64,000 nucleotides of DNA from Streptomyces davaonensis JCM 4913 (GTDB lineage: Bacteria; Actinomycetota; Actinomycetes; Streptomycetales; Streptomycetaceae). The number at the start of each line of letters is the position of its first letter. Position 1 is the stretch's first letter. Location: NCBI RefSeq assembly GCF_000349325.1, contig NC_020504.1, positions 8,784,326 through 8,848,325 on the forward strand. Direction: 5' to 3'. The translations under genes and the position numbers were made by a program. Below are positions 8,655-17,085 of the stretch, in pieces. The notes beneath the pieces were generated by a model. The model was not told where the DNA came from and made no database searches. It was given only the letters and a program-made list of their open reading frames with translations.

Positions 8655-9389
8655 ATGAGCACCGCACACGGCAGCGCCCCACAGGGAGCCCGCGCCCGGG
8701 CCAGGATCGAGGTCACCGCCGCCATCAAGGACGAGGCGCGCAGACAGCTCGCCGCCGACGGCGCCGCCAAGCTCTCGCTGCGCGCCGTGGCCCGCGAGCT
8801 CGGCATGGTCTCCTCCGCGCTCTACCGCTACTTCCCGAGCCGCGACGACCTGCTGACGGCGCTGATCATCGACGCCTACAACTCGGTCGGCGCGAGTGCC
8901 GAGGCCGCGCGCGACGAGTTCGCCGACGTCGGTCCGGGGCACCGCTGGATCGCGGTGTGCGAGGCCGTACGCCGCTGGGGGCTCGCGCATCCGCACGAGT
9001 ACGCGCTCATCTACGGTTCACCGGTGCCCGGCTACAGCGCCCCCGACACCACGATTCCGGCCGCCGCCCGGGTCGGCGAGGTCTTCATCGGCATCCTGCG
9101 CGACGCCCACCAGGGTCTCGGCCTCGCCAAGACCCCCCTTCCCGCAGACCTCCGCACCGAGGCCGAGCGCATGGCTGCCGACTTCGCCCCCGACCTCCCC
9201 CCGGAGACGATGGCGGCGCTCATCGCGGCCTGGGCCCAGCTCTACGGACTCGTCGGCTTCGAGCTGTTCGGCCAGTTCCACCGGGTGGTCGAGGACCGCG
9301 AGCGGTTCTTCCGGCATGCCGCGGCCCAACTCGCCCAGGGCGTGGGCCTGGTGTTCCCGCAGACGGGGCCGGCGTACGCGGGAGAGTGA
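8655..9389 (+). CDS. TetR-family transcriptional regulator
   Basis: 244 residues from the ATG at 8655. The N-terminal helix-turn-helix is clear (LSLRAVARELGMVSSALYRYFPSRDDLL, about residues 36-65), with a C-terminal TetR_C_13-like ligand domain. No Shine-Dalgarno sequence lies before the ATG and the tandem repeats end 11 bp upstream, so the transcript may be leaderless; an in-frame start far upstream at 8502 would place the repeats inside the protein and is rejected. It is divergent from the F420-type reductase and probably represses both. Ligand unknown. Confidence 0.85.
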   Translation: MSTAHGSAPQGARARARIEVTAAIKDEARRQLAADGAAKLSLRAVARELGMVSSALYRYFPSRDDLLTALIIDAYNSVGASAEAARDEFADVGPGHRWIAVCEAVRRWGLAHPHEYALIYGSPVPGYSAPDTTIPAAARVGEVFIGILRDAHQGLGLAKTPLPADLRTEAERMAADFAPDLPPETMAALIAAWAQLYGLVGFELFGQFHRVVEDRERFFRHAAAQLAQGVGLVFPQTGPAYAGE

Positions 9390-9405
9390 GCGCCCGCTCC
9401 GGCGT

Positions 9406-9960
9406 TCAGCGCAGGTCGAGGAGCATCGCGTCATGGGGGTCGGCGCCCTCATAGGGGCGGGCCTGACCGATCTTCCGGTAACCCCAGGCCCGGTAGGCGG
9501 CCGACGCGGCCTCGCTCCGCGGGTGGACGTTGAGCAGTACCCGCTCGGCGCCGATGTCGTCCAGCAGCGTCTCGTGCAGACGCCGCGCGACACCCTGCCC
9601 TCGCCACGCCTCCCGTACCGCGATTTCCATCAGCCCGAAGGAGCGGTGCCCGTCCTCCCGTCGCATCCCGTCGGGCACCGGCTCGGTCAGCCGGTCCCAC
9701 CAGCCGGTGTCGGGTGCGAACAGGGCGCCGTACGCCATGCCAGCCGGTTCGCCGTCCTCGGTGCGGGCCAGGGCGGCGCGGAATCCGGTTCGGGCGGTCA
9801 GGGCGGGGAAGTGCCGGAAGGCGGCGGTGACATCGGCGGCGGTGACGCGGTACGGGGGTCCGGCGAAGGCCTCGGCGTAGAGCAGCCGGAACGCCTCCTC
9901 GAACCGCGCCGCGGCCGATCCCTCCACGAGTTCGACCCCGATCGTCACGTGCCGCCCCAT
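9406..9960 (-). CDS. GNAT-family N-acetyltransferase
   Basis: 184 residues from the ATG at 9960. The acetyl-CoA motif A is visible as AVREAWRGQGVARRLHETLL (R-x-x-G-x-G/A), and motif B as NVHPRSEAASAAYRAWGYRKIG. It would transfer an acetyl group from acetyl-CoA to an amine; the acceptor is unknown. It is a single gene convergent with the TetR gene 16 bp away, and divergent from a two-component system. Confidence 0.82.
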   Translation of the reverse strand: MGRHVTIGVELVEGSAAARFEEAFRLLYAEAFAGPPYRVTAADVTAAFRHFPALTARTGFRAALARTEDGEPAGMAYGALFAPDTGWWDRLTEPVPDGMRREDGHRSFGLMEIAVREAWRGQGVARRLHETLLDDIGAERVLLNVHPRSEAASAAYRAWGYRKIGQARPYEGADPHDAMLLDLR

Positions 9961-10056
9961 GCGCTGCCCCCTCCGACGCGTACTTCCCTGGGAGTATCCG
10001 TGATCACCACGTGCGGGTGACGCGGTCCGGCGGCGTCGGCGTCTAGCGTGGCGGGC

Positions 10057-11274
10057 ATGGAGGAGCAGCGTGTGCCCGCGGTCGGTCCGCCGCACTGGTG
10101 GCGGAGCGGCCCGCCCTGGTGGCGGCAGGAGGAGCGGGCGCGATGGCCCTGGCGGTCGACGGCACTGGTCACCGCCTTCGTGCTGATCGGGTCGAACTAC
10201 GCCGCGAAAGGACAGGCGGGCGAGCGGGTCGACCTCGACCTCTTCGCCCGGGTGCTGTTGCTCGTCGCCGGTCTTCTTCTGCTGTGGCGGCACCGGCACC
10301 CGGTCGCGGTCGCTTTCGGTACGGCCGGTGCGGTCATGGTGTATCTCGGCGCCGGGTATCCGTACGGGCCGGTCTTCCTGACCGTGGCGATCAGCTGCTT
10401 CAGCGCGATCGTCGCGGGGCATCGCCGGGCCGCCTGGTCGGCCTTGGGCGCCCTGTGGGCCGGACATGTGCTGGTCGCCCACTGGTTCTACCAGTGGCTG
10501 CCGCCCAGCGGGGACTCCGCCGCGGCCTGGGGGCAGGAAGGTGCGATCGCCGCCTGGGTGCTGGCCGTGGTCGCGCTGTCGGAACTGGTGCGCACCCGGC
10601 GGGAGCAGTGGGCCAAGGAGCAGGCCGAGCGGGCGCAGGCGGCCAGGCGGCGGGCGGACGAGGAGCGGCTGCGGATCGCCCGGGAGCTGCATGACGTACT
10701 GGCGCACAGCATCTCCGTCATCAACGTCCAGGCAGGTGTGGGCCTCGCGCTCCTCGACTCCGATCCCGAGCAGGCCCGGACCGCGCTGACCACCATCAAG
10801 GCCCAGAGCAAGGAGGCGCTCGGCGAGGTGCGACAGGTGCTCGACACGCTCCGGGCGCCGGGTGACGCGCCGCGCGCGCCCGCGCCCGGACTCGACCGGC
10901 TGCCCGAGCTGGTGGACCAGGCGGCCCAGGCCGGACTGACCGTCGACGTGCACGGTTCACCGCCCCCGCTGCCGCCCGGCACCGACCTCGCGGCCTTCCG
11001 GATCGTCCAGGAGGCCCTCACCAATGTCGTACGGCACTCCGGATCCCGGCACGCGCGCGTGCACCTCGACCGGGAGGGCGGCACCCTCCGGATCCGCGTC
11101 GACGACGACGGCCCCGCCACCGGCGCCGACGCGGGCGGCAGCGGCAACGGTCTGGCCGGAATGCGGGAGCGGGCCGCGGCCCTGGGTGGCACGATCGAGG
11201 CGGGCCCGCGGGCCGACGGAGGCTTCCGGGTGCTCACCGTACTGCCCCTCACCGCTAAGGAGGACGACCGGTGA
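10057..11274 (+). CDS. Sensor histidine kinase, NarL/DesK type
   Basis: 405 residues from the ATG at 10057. About five membrane segments lie between residues 35 and 175. A short coiled coil follows, then a HisKA_3 dimerisation domain with phospho-acceptor H212 in ARELHDVLAHSIS, and a HATPase_c domain (FRIVQEALTNVVRHS; later DDDGP and GNGLAGMRERAAALGG). It phosphorylates the response regulator encoded 4 bp into its own 3' end (GTGA overlap). The signal is unknown, though the integral-membrane sensor suggests an envelope or membrane cue. Confidence 0.9.
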   Translation: MEEQRVPAVGPPHWWRSGPPWWRQEERARWPWRSTALVTAFVLIGSNYAAKGQAGERVDLDLFARVLLLVAGLLLLWRHRHPVAVAFGTAGAVMVYLGAGYPYGPVFLTVAISCFSAIVAGHRRAAWSALGALWAGHVLVAHWFYQWLPPSGDSAAAWGQEGAIAAWVLAVVALSELVRTRREQWAKEQAERAQAARRRADEERLRIARELHDVLAHSISVINVQAGVGLALLDSDPEQARTALTTIKAQSKEALGEVRQVLDTLRAPGDAPRAPAPGLDRLPELVDQAAQAGLTVDVHGSPPPLPPGTDLAAFRIVQEALTNVVRHSGSRHARVHLDREGGTLRIRVDDDGPATGADAGGSGNGLAGMRERAAALGGTIEAGPRADGGFRVLTVLPLTAKEDDR

Positions 11275-11936
11275 TCCGCGTACTGCTCGCCGACGACCAG
11301 TCATTGGTGCGGGCCGGTTTCCGCGCGCTGCTCGACGCGCAGCCCGACATCGAGGTGGCCGGCGAGGCCGCCGACGGCGAGGAAGCGGTGCGCGCGGTGC
11401 GCGAACTCGCCCCGGACGTCGTCCTGATGGACATTCGTATGCCCGTCCTGGACGGCCTGGCCGCGACCCGGCGGATCACCGAGGACGACCGGCTCAAGGA
11501 CGTGAAGGTCGTGATGCTCACGACCTTCGAGCTCGACGAGTACGTCTTCGAGGCGATCCGCTCCGGGGCCTCGGGCTTTCTGGTGAAGGACACCGAGCCG
11601 GAGGAACTCCTGCGCGCCGTGCGGGCGGTGGTCGGCGGGGACGCACTGCTCTCGCCCGGGGTGACCCGGCGGCTGATCGCGGAGTTCGCCGCCCGTTCCA
11701 AGGAGCCTGCTGCGGCCGACGCCCTCGCCGAACTCACCGAGCGGGAGCGGGAGGTGATGGCCCTGGTCGGCATCGGGCTGTCCAATGAGGAGATCGCCCG
11801 CCGTCTGGTGGTCAGCCCGCTCACCGCGAAGACCCATGTGAGCCGCACCATGGTGAAGCTGGGCGCGCGGGACCGGGCCCAACTCGTCGTGCTCGCCTAC
11901 GAGTCGGGGTTGGTGCGGCCCGGCTGGCTGGGCTGA
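11271..11936 (+). CDS. Response regulator, NarL/LuxR type
   Basis: 221 residues starting with the GTG that overlaps the kinase stop. The receiver domain has the acidic pocket D8-D9, phospho-acceptor D54 in VLMDIRMP, T84/T85 and K106. The C-terminal LuxR helix-turn-helix is clear (LTEREREVMALVGIGLSNEEIARRL, then SPLTAKTHVSRTMVKLG). It forms a cognate pair with the upstream kinase. Its last 40 bp overlap the convergent small membrane-protein gene. Target promoters cannot be inferred. Confidence 0.92.
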   Translation: MIRVLLADDQSLVRAGFRALLDAQPDIEVAGEAADGEEAVRAVRELAPDVVLMDIRMPVLDGLAATRRITEDDRLKDVKVVMLTTFELDEYVFEAIRSGASGFLVKDTEPEELLRAVRAVVGGDALLSPGVTRRLIAEFAARSKEPAAADALAELTEREREVMALVGIGLSNEEIARRLVVSPLTAKTHVSRTMVKLGARDRAQLVVLAYESGLVRPGWLG

Positions 11937-12181
11937 GATGCCCGCCGGTGGCGCAGCAGCACGCTGATCACGCGGGCGCCGAAGATGGCCACGGCGAGCC
12001 ACTTGCCGCCGTGCCACAGCAGCGGCTCCACCGTCCGCGGCAGATCGAACAGCAGCGCCGGACCGGCGACGGCCCCGAACACCACCCCCGCCGCGAACAT
12101 CCCACTGAACAGCGCGTATCCCACTTCGACGACGAACGCGTCCTGTTCGGCCTTGGTGCGCCGACCCCCGTACTGATTCAT
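11897..12181 (-). CDS. Small two-TM membrane protein (DUF6332-like)
   Basis: 94 residues from the ATG at 12181 (MNQYGGRRTKAEQDAF). Two hydrophobic segments (about 16-44 and 54-74) are followed by an Arg-rich cytoplasmic tail. The N-terminal motif G-R-R-x-x-A-E-x-D-A followed by V-E-x-G-Y-A resembles small Streptomyces membrane proteins I know as DUF6332; this is from memory only. Function unknown. The 3' end overlaps the response-regulator gene by 40 bp. A perfect 16-bp hairpin upstream separates it from the efflux pump gene. Confidence 0.6.
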   Translation of the reverse strand: MNQYGGRRTKAEQDAFVVEVGYALFSGMFAAGVVFGAVAGPALLFDLPRTVEPLLWHGGKWLAVAIFGARVISVLLRHRRASQPSQPGRTNPDS

Positions 12182-12198
12182 ACGCGGAGTCAAACAGG

Positions 12199-12238
12199 CA
12201 GGTGCCCGGCGGGGCAAGCGACCCCCGCCGGGCACCTG
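12199..12238 (-). terminator. Perfect 16-bp stem terminator after the DHA2 pump gene
   Basis: CAGGTGCCCGGCGGGG at 12199-12214 and CCCCGCCGGGCACCTG at 12223-12238 form a perfect 16-bp stem with an 8-nt loop. It starts 17 bp after the stop codon of the minus-strand MFS gene and has no U run. It should end that transcript before the small membrane-protein gene. Confidence 0.8.
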
Positions 12239-12254
12239 ATGTGGAGACGGCCCC

Positions 12255-13739
12255 CTAGTCGCGGACCGGGACCCGGTCCTTCTCCGTCTCCCGCGCAGTG
12301 GACTTGGCGACCACGACGGACTGCTGGGCGGGACGCCGCCCGCGCAGGCCGGTGAGCGTGATCAGCAGGCCCGCGACGGCGACGCATGCCACCACCACGA
12401 ACCCGGGACGGTAGCTGTCGAGGACCGCCTGCGGGGTGGGGCGGTCGGGCGCGCCGGCGGTCACCACCGCGGTCACCACGGCGAGGAAGATCGCGCCGCC
12501 CACCTGCACCGAGGTGTTGAGCAGACCGGAGACCATGCCCTGCTCGTGGTCGTCGACGCCGTTGGTGGCCTGGATGTTGAGCGAGGGGAAGACCAGCGCG
12601 CAGGCCGCGCCGATCAGCAGCATCGACGGCAGGATGGTCGCCGCGTACACCGGGTCGAGGTCGATCTGGAGGAACAGCGCGTAGCCCGCGACCATGAGCG
12701 CGAAGCCCACCGCGATCAGCTTCTGGGTGCCGAACCGGTCCACGATCGAGCCGACCTTCGTCGAGGACAGCGCCACCAGGGCGCCGGCGGGCAGGAAGGC
12801 GAGCGCGGTGTGCAGCGCGGACCAGCCGAGCAGTGACTGCATATAGAGGGTGGTCAGGAACTGGAATCCGACGTACGAGCCGAAGAAGGCGACGGCGCCG
12901 AGCTGGGCGCGGATCTGGTTGCCGGAGCGCAGCACGCCGAGCCGGACCAGCGGTCCGGGGGAGCGGCGCTCGACCAGGACGAAGGCGGTCAGCAGGACGG
13001 CGACGGCGAGGAAGGACAGCAGCGTGCGTGCGGTGGCCCAGCCGACTTCCGGGGCCTGGACGACGGTGAACACCAGCAGCAGCATCGAGGCGGTGCCGAG
13101 GACGGCGCCGGGGATGTCGTAGCCGTTGTGGTCCTTCTCGCGGGCACTGCGCGGCAGCAGCTTCAGGCCCGCCACCAGGGCGATCAGGGCGATCGGCGCG
13201 GGCAGCAGCATGGTCAGGCGCCAACTGGCCTCGGTGAGAAGGCCGGAGAGGACCAGGCCCATGGAGAAGCCGGTGGCCGCGCAGGTGGTGTAGATCGCCA
13301 GGGCGCGGTTGCGCAGCGGGCCCTCGGCGAAGGTCGTGGTGATGATGGACAGTCCGGCGGGCGCGGTGAAGGCGGCGCTCAGTCCCTTGATGAAACGGCT
13401 GGCGATGAGCAGCGGGCCGGAGTCGACGAGCCCGCCGAGCAGCGAGGCGAGTGCGAAGACACCGAGGGCCACCAGGAAGACCTGGCGTCGGCCCAGCAGG
13501 TCGGCGGCGCGTCCGCCGAGGAGCAGCAGTCCGCCGTAGCCGAGGATGTAGCCGCTGACGATCCATTGCAGTGTCGAGGTGGAAAGGCCCAGGTCGGAGC
13601 CGATGGACGGCAGGGCGACGCCGACCATCGAGACGTCGAGGGCGTCGAGGAACATCGCGGCGCAGAGCACCAGCAAGGTGCCCCACAGGCGGGGTGTCCA
13701 GCGTCCGTCGGACGTGGGGGCGGAGAGCGGAGAGGTCAT
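12255..13739 (-). CDS. MFS drug efflux transporter, DHA2 family
   Basis: 494 residues from the ATG at 13739. There are about 14 predicted membrane segments. The N-terminus has the DHA2 motif (FLDALDVSMVGVALPSIG) with the intracellular loop LGGRAADLLGRRQVF (motif A), and motif C-like glycines follow. It is a proton-driven exporter in the QacA/EmrB group. The gene is divergent from a MarR regulator with repeated ATGC half-sites between, the standard layout of an inducible multidrug pump. Its 3' end is followed by a strong hairpin. Confidence 0.87.
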   Translation of the reverse strand: MTSPLSAPTSDGRWTPRLWGTLLVLCAAMFLDALDVSMVGVALPSIGSDLGLSTSTLQWIVSGYILGYGGLLLLGGRAADLLGRRQVFLVALGVFALASLLGGLVDSGPLLIASRFIKGLSAAFTAPAGLSIITTTFAEGPLRNRALAIYTTCAATGFSMGLVLSGLLTEASWRLTMLLPAPIALIALVAGLKLLPRSAREKDHNGYDIPGAVLGTASMLLLVFTVVQAPEVGWATARTLLSFLAVAVLLTAFVLVERRSPGPLVRLGVLRSGNQIRAQLGAVAFFGSYVGFQFLTTLYMQSLLGWSALHTALAFLPAGALVALSSTKVGSIVDRFGTQKLIAVGFALMVAGYALFLQIDLDPVYAATILPSMLLIGAACALVFPSLNIQATNGVDDHEQGMVSGLLNTSVQVGGAIFLAVVTAVVTAGAPDRPTPQAVLDSYRPGFVVVACVAVAGLLITLTGLRGRRPAQQSVVVAKSTARETEKDRVPVRD

Positions 13740-13753
13740 GCAGCAGACACTAC

Positions 13754-13800
13754 ATGCGTATGCATCGAATGCAAACGCATTTAATTCCAATGCAATAATT
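13754..13800. promoter_or_regulatory. MarR operator region with repeated ATGC half-sites
   Basis: The A/T-rich gap between the efflux pump and the MarR gene carries overlapping inverted repeats: TGCAT-CGA-ATGCA at 13761-13773 and ATGC-AAAC-GCAT at 13769-13780, preceded by ATGCGTATGCAT and followed by another AATGCAAT. The MarR dimer probably binds here and shuts off both genes. Confidence 0.65.
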
Positions 13801-13824
13801 CCGGATCTCTGCTACGGTGCGCCC

Positions 13825-14202
13825 ATGGCGGCGAACAATGCCGAGCAGGCGCTCGTGGATCAGTGGCGGGACATCCTCGCGCTGCACGCTCGCACACAAT
13901 GCGAACTCGACCGTGCACTGCACCAACACGGCCTGTGCGGCAGCGACTTCGAGGTGCTGGACGTGCTGGCGGGAGGCGTGTGCGCACAGCGCGTGCAGGA
14001 GATCTCCGAGCATGTCCATCTGAGCCAGAGCGCGCTCTCACGGCTGATCGCCCGGCTGGAGAAGGACGGACTCGTCGAACGCCATATGTGCCCCGAGGAC
14101 CGGCGCGGCGTGAAGGTCGCGCTCACGGAGAAGGGGCGCGCGCTGCACGGTGACGTACTGCCCGTGCAGCGGGCGGTGTTGACGAAGATGCTCGCGACTT
14201 GA
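13825..14202 (+). CDS. MarR-family transcriptional regulator
   Basis: 125 residues from the ATG at 13825. The winged helix is visible: VQEISEHVHLSQSALSRLIARLEKDGLVER followed by the wing EDRRGVKVALTEKGRAL. Cys residues at about positions 20, 32 and 53 (and another in the wing region) could allow redox sensing, which is speculative. It is divergent from the DHA2 pump and is the likely repressor of both genes. It stops 12 bp before the convergent mycothiol-enzyme gene. Confidence 0.88.
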   Translation: MAANNAEQALVDQWRDILALHARTQCELDRALHQHGLCGSDFEVLDVLAGGVCAQRVQEISEHVHLSQSALSRLIARLEKDGLVERHMCPEDRRGVKVALTEKGRALHGDVLPVQRAVLTKMLAT

Positions 14203-14214
14203 CCGCGTTCGGCT

Positions 14215-14949
14215 TCAGGTGACGGCGGACTTCTCCCGCCACAGCGTGGCCACGGTCGCGTCGCCCTGCACCGTGGGGTACGGCAGCCGGTTCCACAGCG
14301 CCGGGTAGATCAGGGCGACCGGCCCGGCGATCTCGCAGTCCGCCTCTCCGGTCCCGCCCCGCACGGCCGCGGGCGGCTCGTCGGAGAGTCGTACGGTCCA
14401 CACCGCGTCGTCCGCGTCGGTGGCCCGGACCCGCAGGACCCGGGGCTCGGGACTGCGGGCCCGGCTCTTGCTGCGGGCGTGGAAGCCGAGGAGGAGTTCG
14501 TCGATGCCGTCGGCCGCGAAGGCGGGGTCGATCTCGGTGGGCGTACCGCCGCGGGCGGCCTCGGCGTCGAGGCGGTGGATCGTCGTCTCGTGCGCCTGAC
14601 GGCGGGCCCAGAAGGCGAGCGGTGACGGCGCGGGGAGGAAGTGCCAGCACCGCACGTCCGGTTCGTCGGCGGTGAGGGTGTCCACCAACTGCCGGTGTCC
14701 CTCGCAAAACCAGGTGATGAGCGCGGTCCCGTCGAGGGCGGGCGGCTCCGGGGCGGGCTGGTACGAGGCGTGGCCCTCGGCGACGAAAGCGGCGGCCCAG
14801 CGGTGCACCGTGCCCATGTGCCGCAGCAGATCGGTCACCTGCCAGCCGGGGCACGTCGGCACCTTGGCGTCGGTCCCGGCCTGTTCGGCAGCGTCGGCCA
14901 GCAGTCGGCCCTCCCGGTCCAGGACATGGAGGAAGTCGGCGGTCTTCAT
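14215..14949 (-). CDS. Maleylpyruvate isomerase family, mycothiol-dependent enzyme
   Basis: 244 residues. The MDMPI/DinB-like four-helix bundle is recognisable from WQVTDLLRHMGTVHRWAAAF near residue 37 and HETTIHRLDAEA near the middle, supplying the metal-binding His residues. A C-terminal sterol-carrier-like domain follows. Family members use mycothiol as cofactor, in detoxification or ring-cleavage pathways, but most Streptomyces copies have no known substrate. No catabolic neighbours are present. It is divergent from the DM13 gene. Confidence 0.8.
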   Translation of the reverse strand: MKTADFLHVLDREGRLLADAAEQAGTDAKVPTCPGWQVTDLLRHMGTVHRWAAAFVAEGHASYQPAPEPPALDGTALITWFCEGHRQLVDTLTADEPDVRCWHFLPAPSPLAFWARRQAHETTIHRLDAEAARGGTPTEIDPAFAADGIDELLLGFHARSKSRARSPEPRVLRVRATDADDAVWTVRLSDEPPAAVRGGTGEADCEIAGPVALIYPALWNRLPYPTVQGDATVATLWREKSAVT

Positions 14950-15095
14950 GGGGGTGAGTGTGCCTGATGGAGTGCGGTCGAAGGGAAGCGCGCCGTAAGG
15001 GTTTCGTCATGGGTTCCGGACTCCCGTACGCGCTGGTGACCCGATGGAATGGGTGCAGGAACGACGCTCGGGAATCGCGAATCGGGGGGAAGCTC

Positions 15096-15653
15096 ATGGG
15101 ACGTCTACGGAAGTCGCTGATCGTCGGGGCGCTGGTGGTGGCTGTCGCCGGGGTCGGGTTCGGGCTGTACTGGTTCCAGCCGTGGAAGCTGTGGCAGGAC
15201 GAGACGGTGGAGGAGGCGCTGCCCGTCGCGGTGGGCACGTCCGCGCCACCCACGGCGGTGGACCCGTCCGCGAGCGCGGATCCCTCCGCGACACCCGGCC
15301 CGCGGATCCTCGCCCTGGGCGAGCTGATCAGCCACGAACACGACACCTCCGGCAGTGTGAAGCTCGTCCGGCTGGCCGATGGGTCCCATGTCGTCCGGCT
15401 GGAGAACCTCGACACCAGCAACGGCCCCGACCTGCGGGTCTGGCTGACCGACGCCCCCGTGAAGGAGGGCACCGCCGGCTGGCGTGTCTTCGACGACGGC
15501 CGGTATGTCAGCCTCGGCAAGCTCAAGGGCAACAAGGGCAGCCAGAACTACGTCGTCCCGGCCGACCTCGATCTGACGCGGTACAGCAGCGTCAGCATCT
15601 GGTGCGACCGGTTCGACGTTTCGTTCGGGGCGGCGGAGTTGCGGGACGTCTGA
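15096..15653 (+). CDS. Membrane-anchored DM13 domain protein
   Basis: 185 residues from the ATG at 15096, with GGGGGA before it. One N-terminal membrane segment (about 7-27), a short Pro/Ser/Ala-rich linker, and a C-terminal DM13 domain (about residues 75-185) with the expected run: LVRLADGSHVVRLENLDTSNGPDLRVWL, then SLGKLKGNKGSQNYVVP and SIWCDRFDVSFGAAEL. DM13 domains are proposed electron-transfer or redox modules with a conserved Cys, present here in IWCDRF. The function of the Streptomyces proteins is unproven. Convergent with an MFS gene. Confidence 0.85.
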   Translation: MGRLRKSLIVGALVVAVAGVGFGLYWFQPWKLWQDETVEEALPVAVGTSAPPTAVDPSASADPSATPGPRILALGELISHEHDTSGSVKLVRLADGSHVVRLENLDTSNGPDLRVWLTDAPVKEGTAGWRVFDDGRYVSLGKLKGNKGSQNYVVPADLDLTRYSSVSIWCDRFDVSFGAAELRDV

Positions 15654-15671
15654 GGGGGCTTCAAAGGGGAG

Positions 15672-16841
15672 CTAGAGCGCTCGGTTGGCGCGCCGGGTGG
15701 TGAACCCGATGGTCGCGGCGACGGCTGCCAGGACCGCCACGCTGGTCAGTGCGGTGGGCAGGGAGTACCACTCGGCCATGAAGCCGATGGCGGGCGGCCC
15801 GAGGAGCATGCCGCCGTAGCCGAGGGTGGACGCGGTCGCGACGCCGCTGGGCCCGGCGAGGGCGCCCGCGCGTTCGATGGCGACCGGGAAGAGGTTGGCG
15901 AGCCCGAGTCCGGTGACGGCGAAGCCGACGAGGGCGACCCACACGGACGGGGCGAGCGAGCCGAGCAGCATCCCGGCGGCGGCGGTGCTGCCCCCGAGGA
16001 CGACGGTACGGGTGCGGCCGAGCCGCTGGAGCAGCACGGACCCGGTGAGCCGCCCGAGCGTCATGGCGAGCGCGAAGCAGGAGAACCCCGCGGCGGCGAG
16101 GCCGGGCGAAGCACCCAGGTCCTGCTCAAGATGGAGGGCACCCCAGTCGGCCATGGCGCCCTCGCCGTAGGCCGTGCAGAGCGCGATCAGCCCGAAGACG
16201 GTGACGAGCCCGCGGGTACGGCGGTCCAGGCGGCGAGGGCCGTGGCTGTGCCCGGGTTGTCGGGGTGCCCGGGGCGGCTCGATGCGCAGGAGAACACGCC
16301 CCGCGAAGACGGTGACGACGAGCCCGACGGCGGTGAGCCCGAGAAGGTGCCAGGTGGGGGAGACGCTCCCGGCGACGAGCCCACCGAGCCCCGCGCCGAC
16401 CATCCCGCCCAGGCTGAACGCCGCGTGGAAGCTGGGCATGATCGGCCGCTGGAGGGCGGTGACGAGCTCGACGGCGGCGCTGTTGAAGGCGACGTTGATC
16501 CCGCCGTAGGCGGCCCCGAAGACCAGCAGTACGGCGGTGAGAGCCGGGACGGAGTGGGTGAGCGGGGGCAGGGCGACGCTGAGGGAGAGAAGTACCGCGC
16601 ACACGACGGTGACCGGATGGCTGCCGTACCGACGGCACAGCCGCCCGGTGAGCGTCATGGTGACCACGGCCCCCGCGGAGACGCCGAGCAGAGCCAGCCC
16701 CAGCGCCCCCGCGGAGGCGTTGACCTGCTCCTTGATGGCGGGGATCCGTACGACCCAGCCGGCGAAGACGAAGCCGTCGAGGGCGAAGAAGACGGTGAGG
16801 GCGATGCGGAGGCGAGTGAGGTCGGTCCTGGAACCCGGCAC
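15672..16841 (-). CDS. MFS transporter (sugar-type/fucose-permease-like)
   Basis: 389 residues from the GTG at 16841; another GTG at 16877 would give 401. About 12 membrane segments. The sequence opens LRIALTVFFALDGFVFAGWV, a layout shared with Streptomyces MFS proteins related to the fucose permease/YbjJ group. Motif-A-like loops (GRLCRRYGSHPV; GRLTGSVLLQRLGRTR) are present. The substrate is unknown. The A/T-rich leader before the GTG is probably its promoter. It stands alone between two unrelated genes. Confidence 0.78.
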   Translation of the reverse strand: MPGSRTDLTRLRIALTVFFALDGFVFAGWVVRIPAIKEQVNASAGALGLALLGVSAGAVVTMTLTGRLCRRYGSHPVTVVCAVLLSLSVALPPLTHSVPALTAVLLVFGAAYGGINVAFNSAAVELVTALQRPIMPSFHAAFSLGGMVGAGLGGLVAGSVSPTWHLLGLTAVGLVVTVFAGRVLLRIEPPRAPRQPGHSHGPRRLDRRTRGLVTVFGLIALCTAYGEGAMADWGALHLEQDLGASPGLAAAGFSCFALAMTLGRLTGSVLLQRLGRTRTVVLGGSTAAAGMLLGSLAPSVWVALVGFAVTGLGLANLFPVAIERAGALAGPSGVATASTLGYGGMLLGPPAIGFMAEWYSLPTALTSVAVLAAVAATIGFTTRRANRAL

Positions 16842-17085
16842 GACATTGTGCGAACGGAGTTTGTTTATTTGCGGCACAAAGTCAGAGTAGGTAGGGGTGG
16901 GGGAGAGGGCAAGGGGTGGCCTCCCCTCGTGCCCGGGTCGGACCGTTGCGGCAACCGGGCCGACCGGCTCCGGTTCACGTGTTCTCGTGAGTGTTCGGAC
17001 GTGTGTGTGGTGGCGTACGGCGGTGCTGTGGCGGGCAAGAGATACCGCGGCGCTTCGGCGTCGAGCAGGGAAAGGAGGGGTGCCC

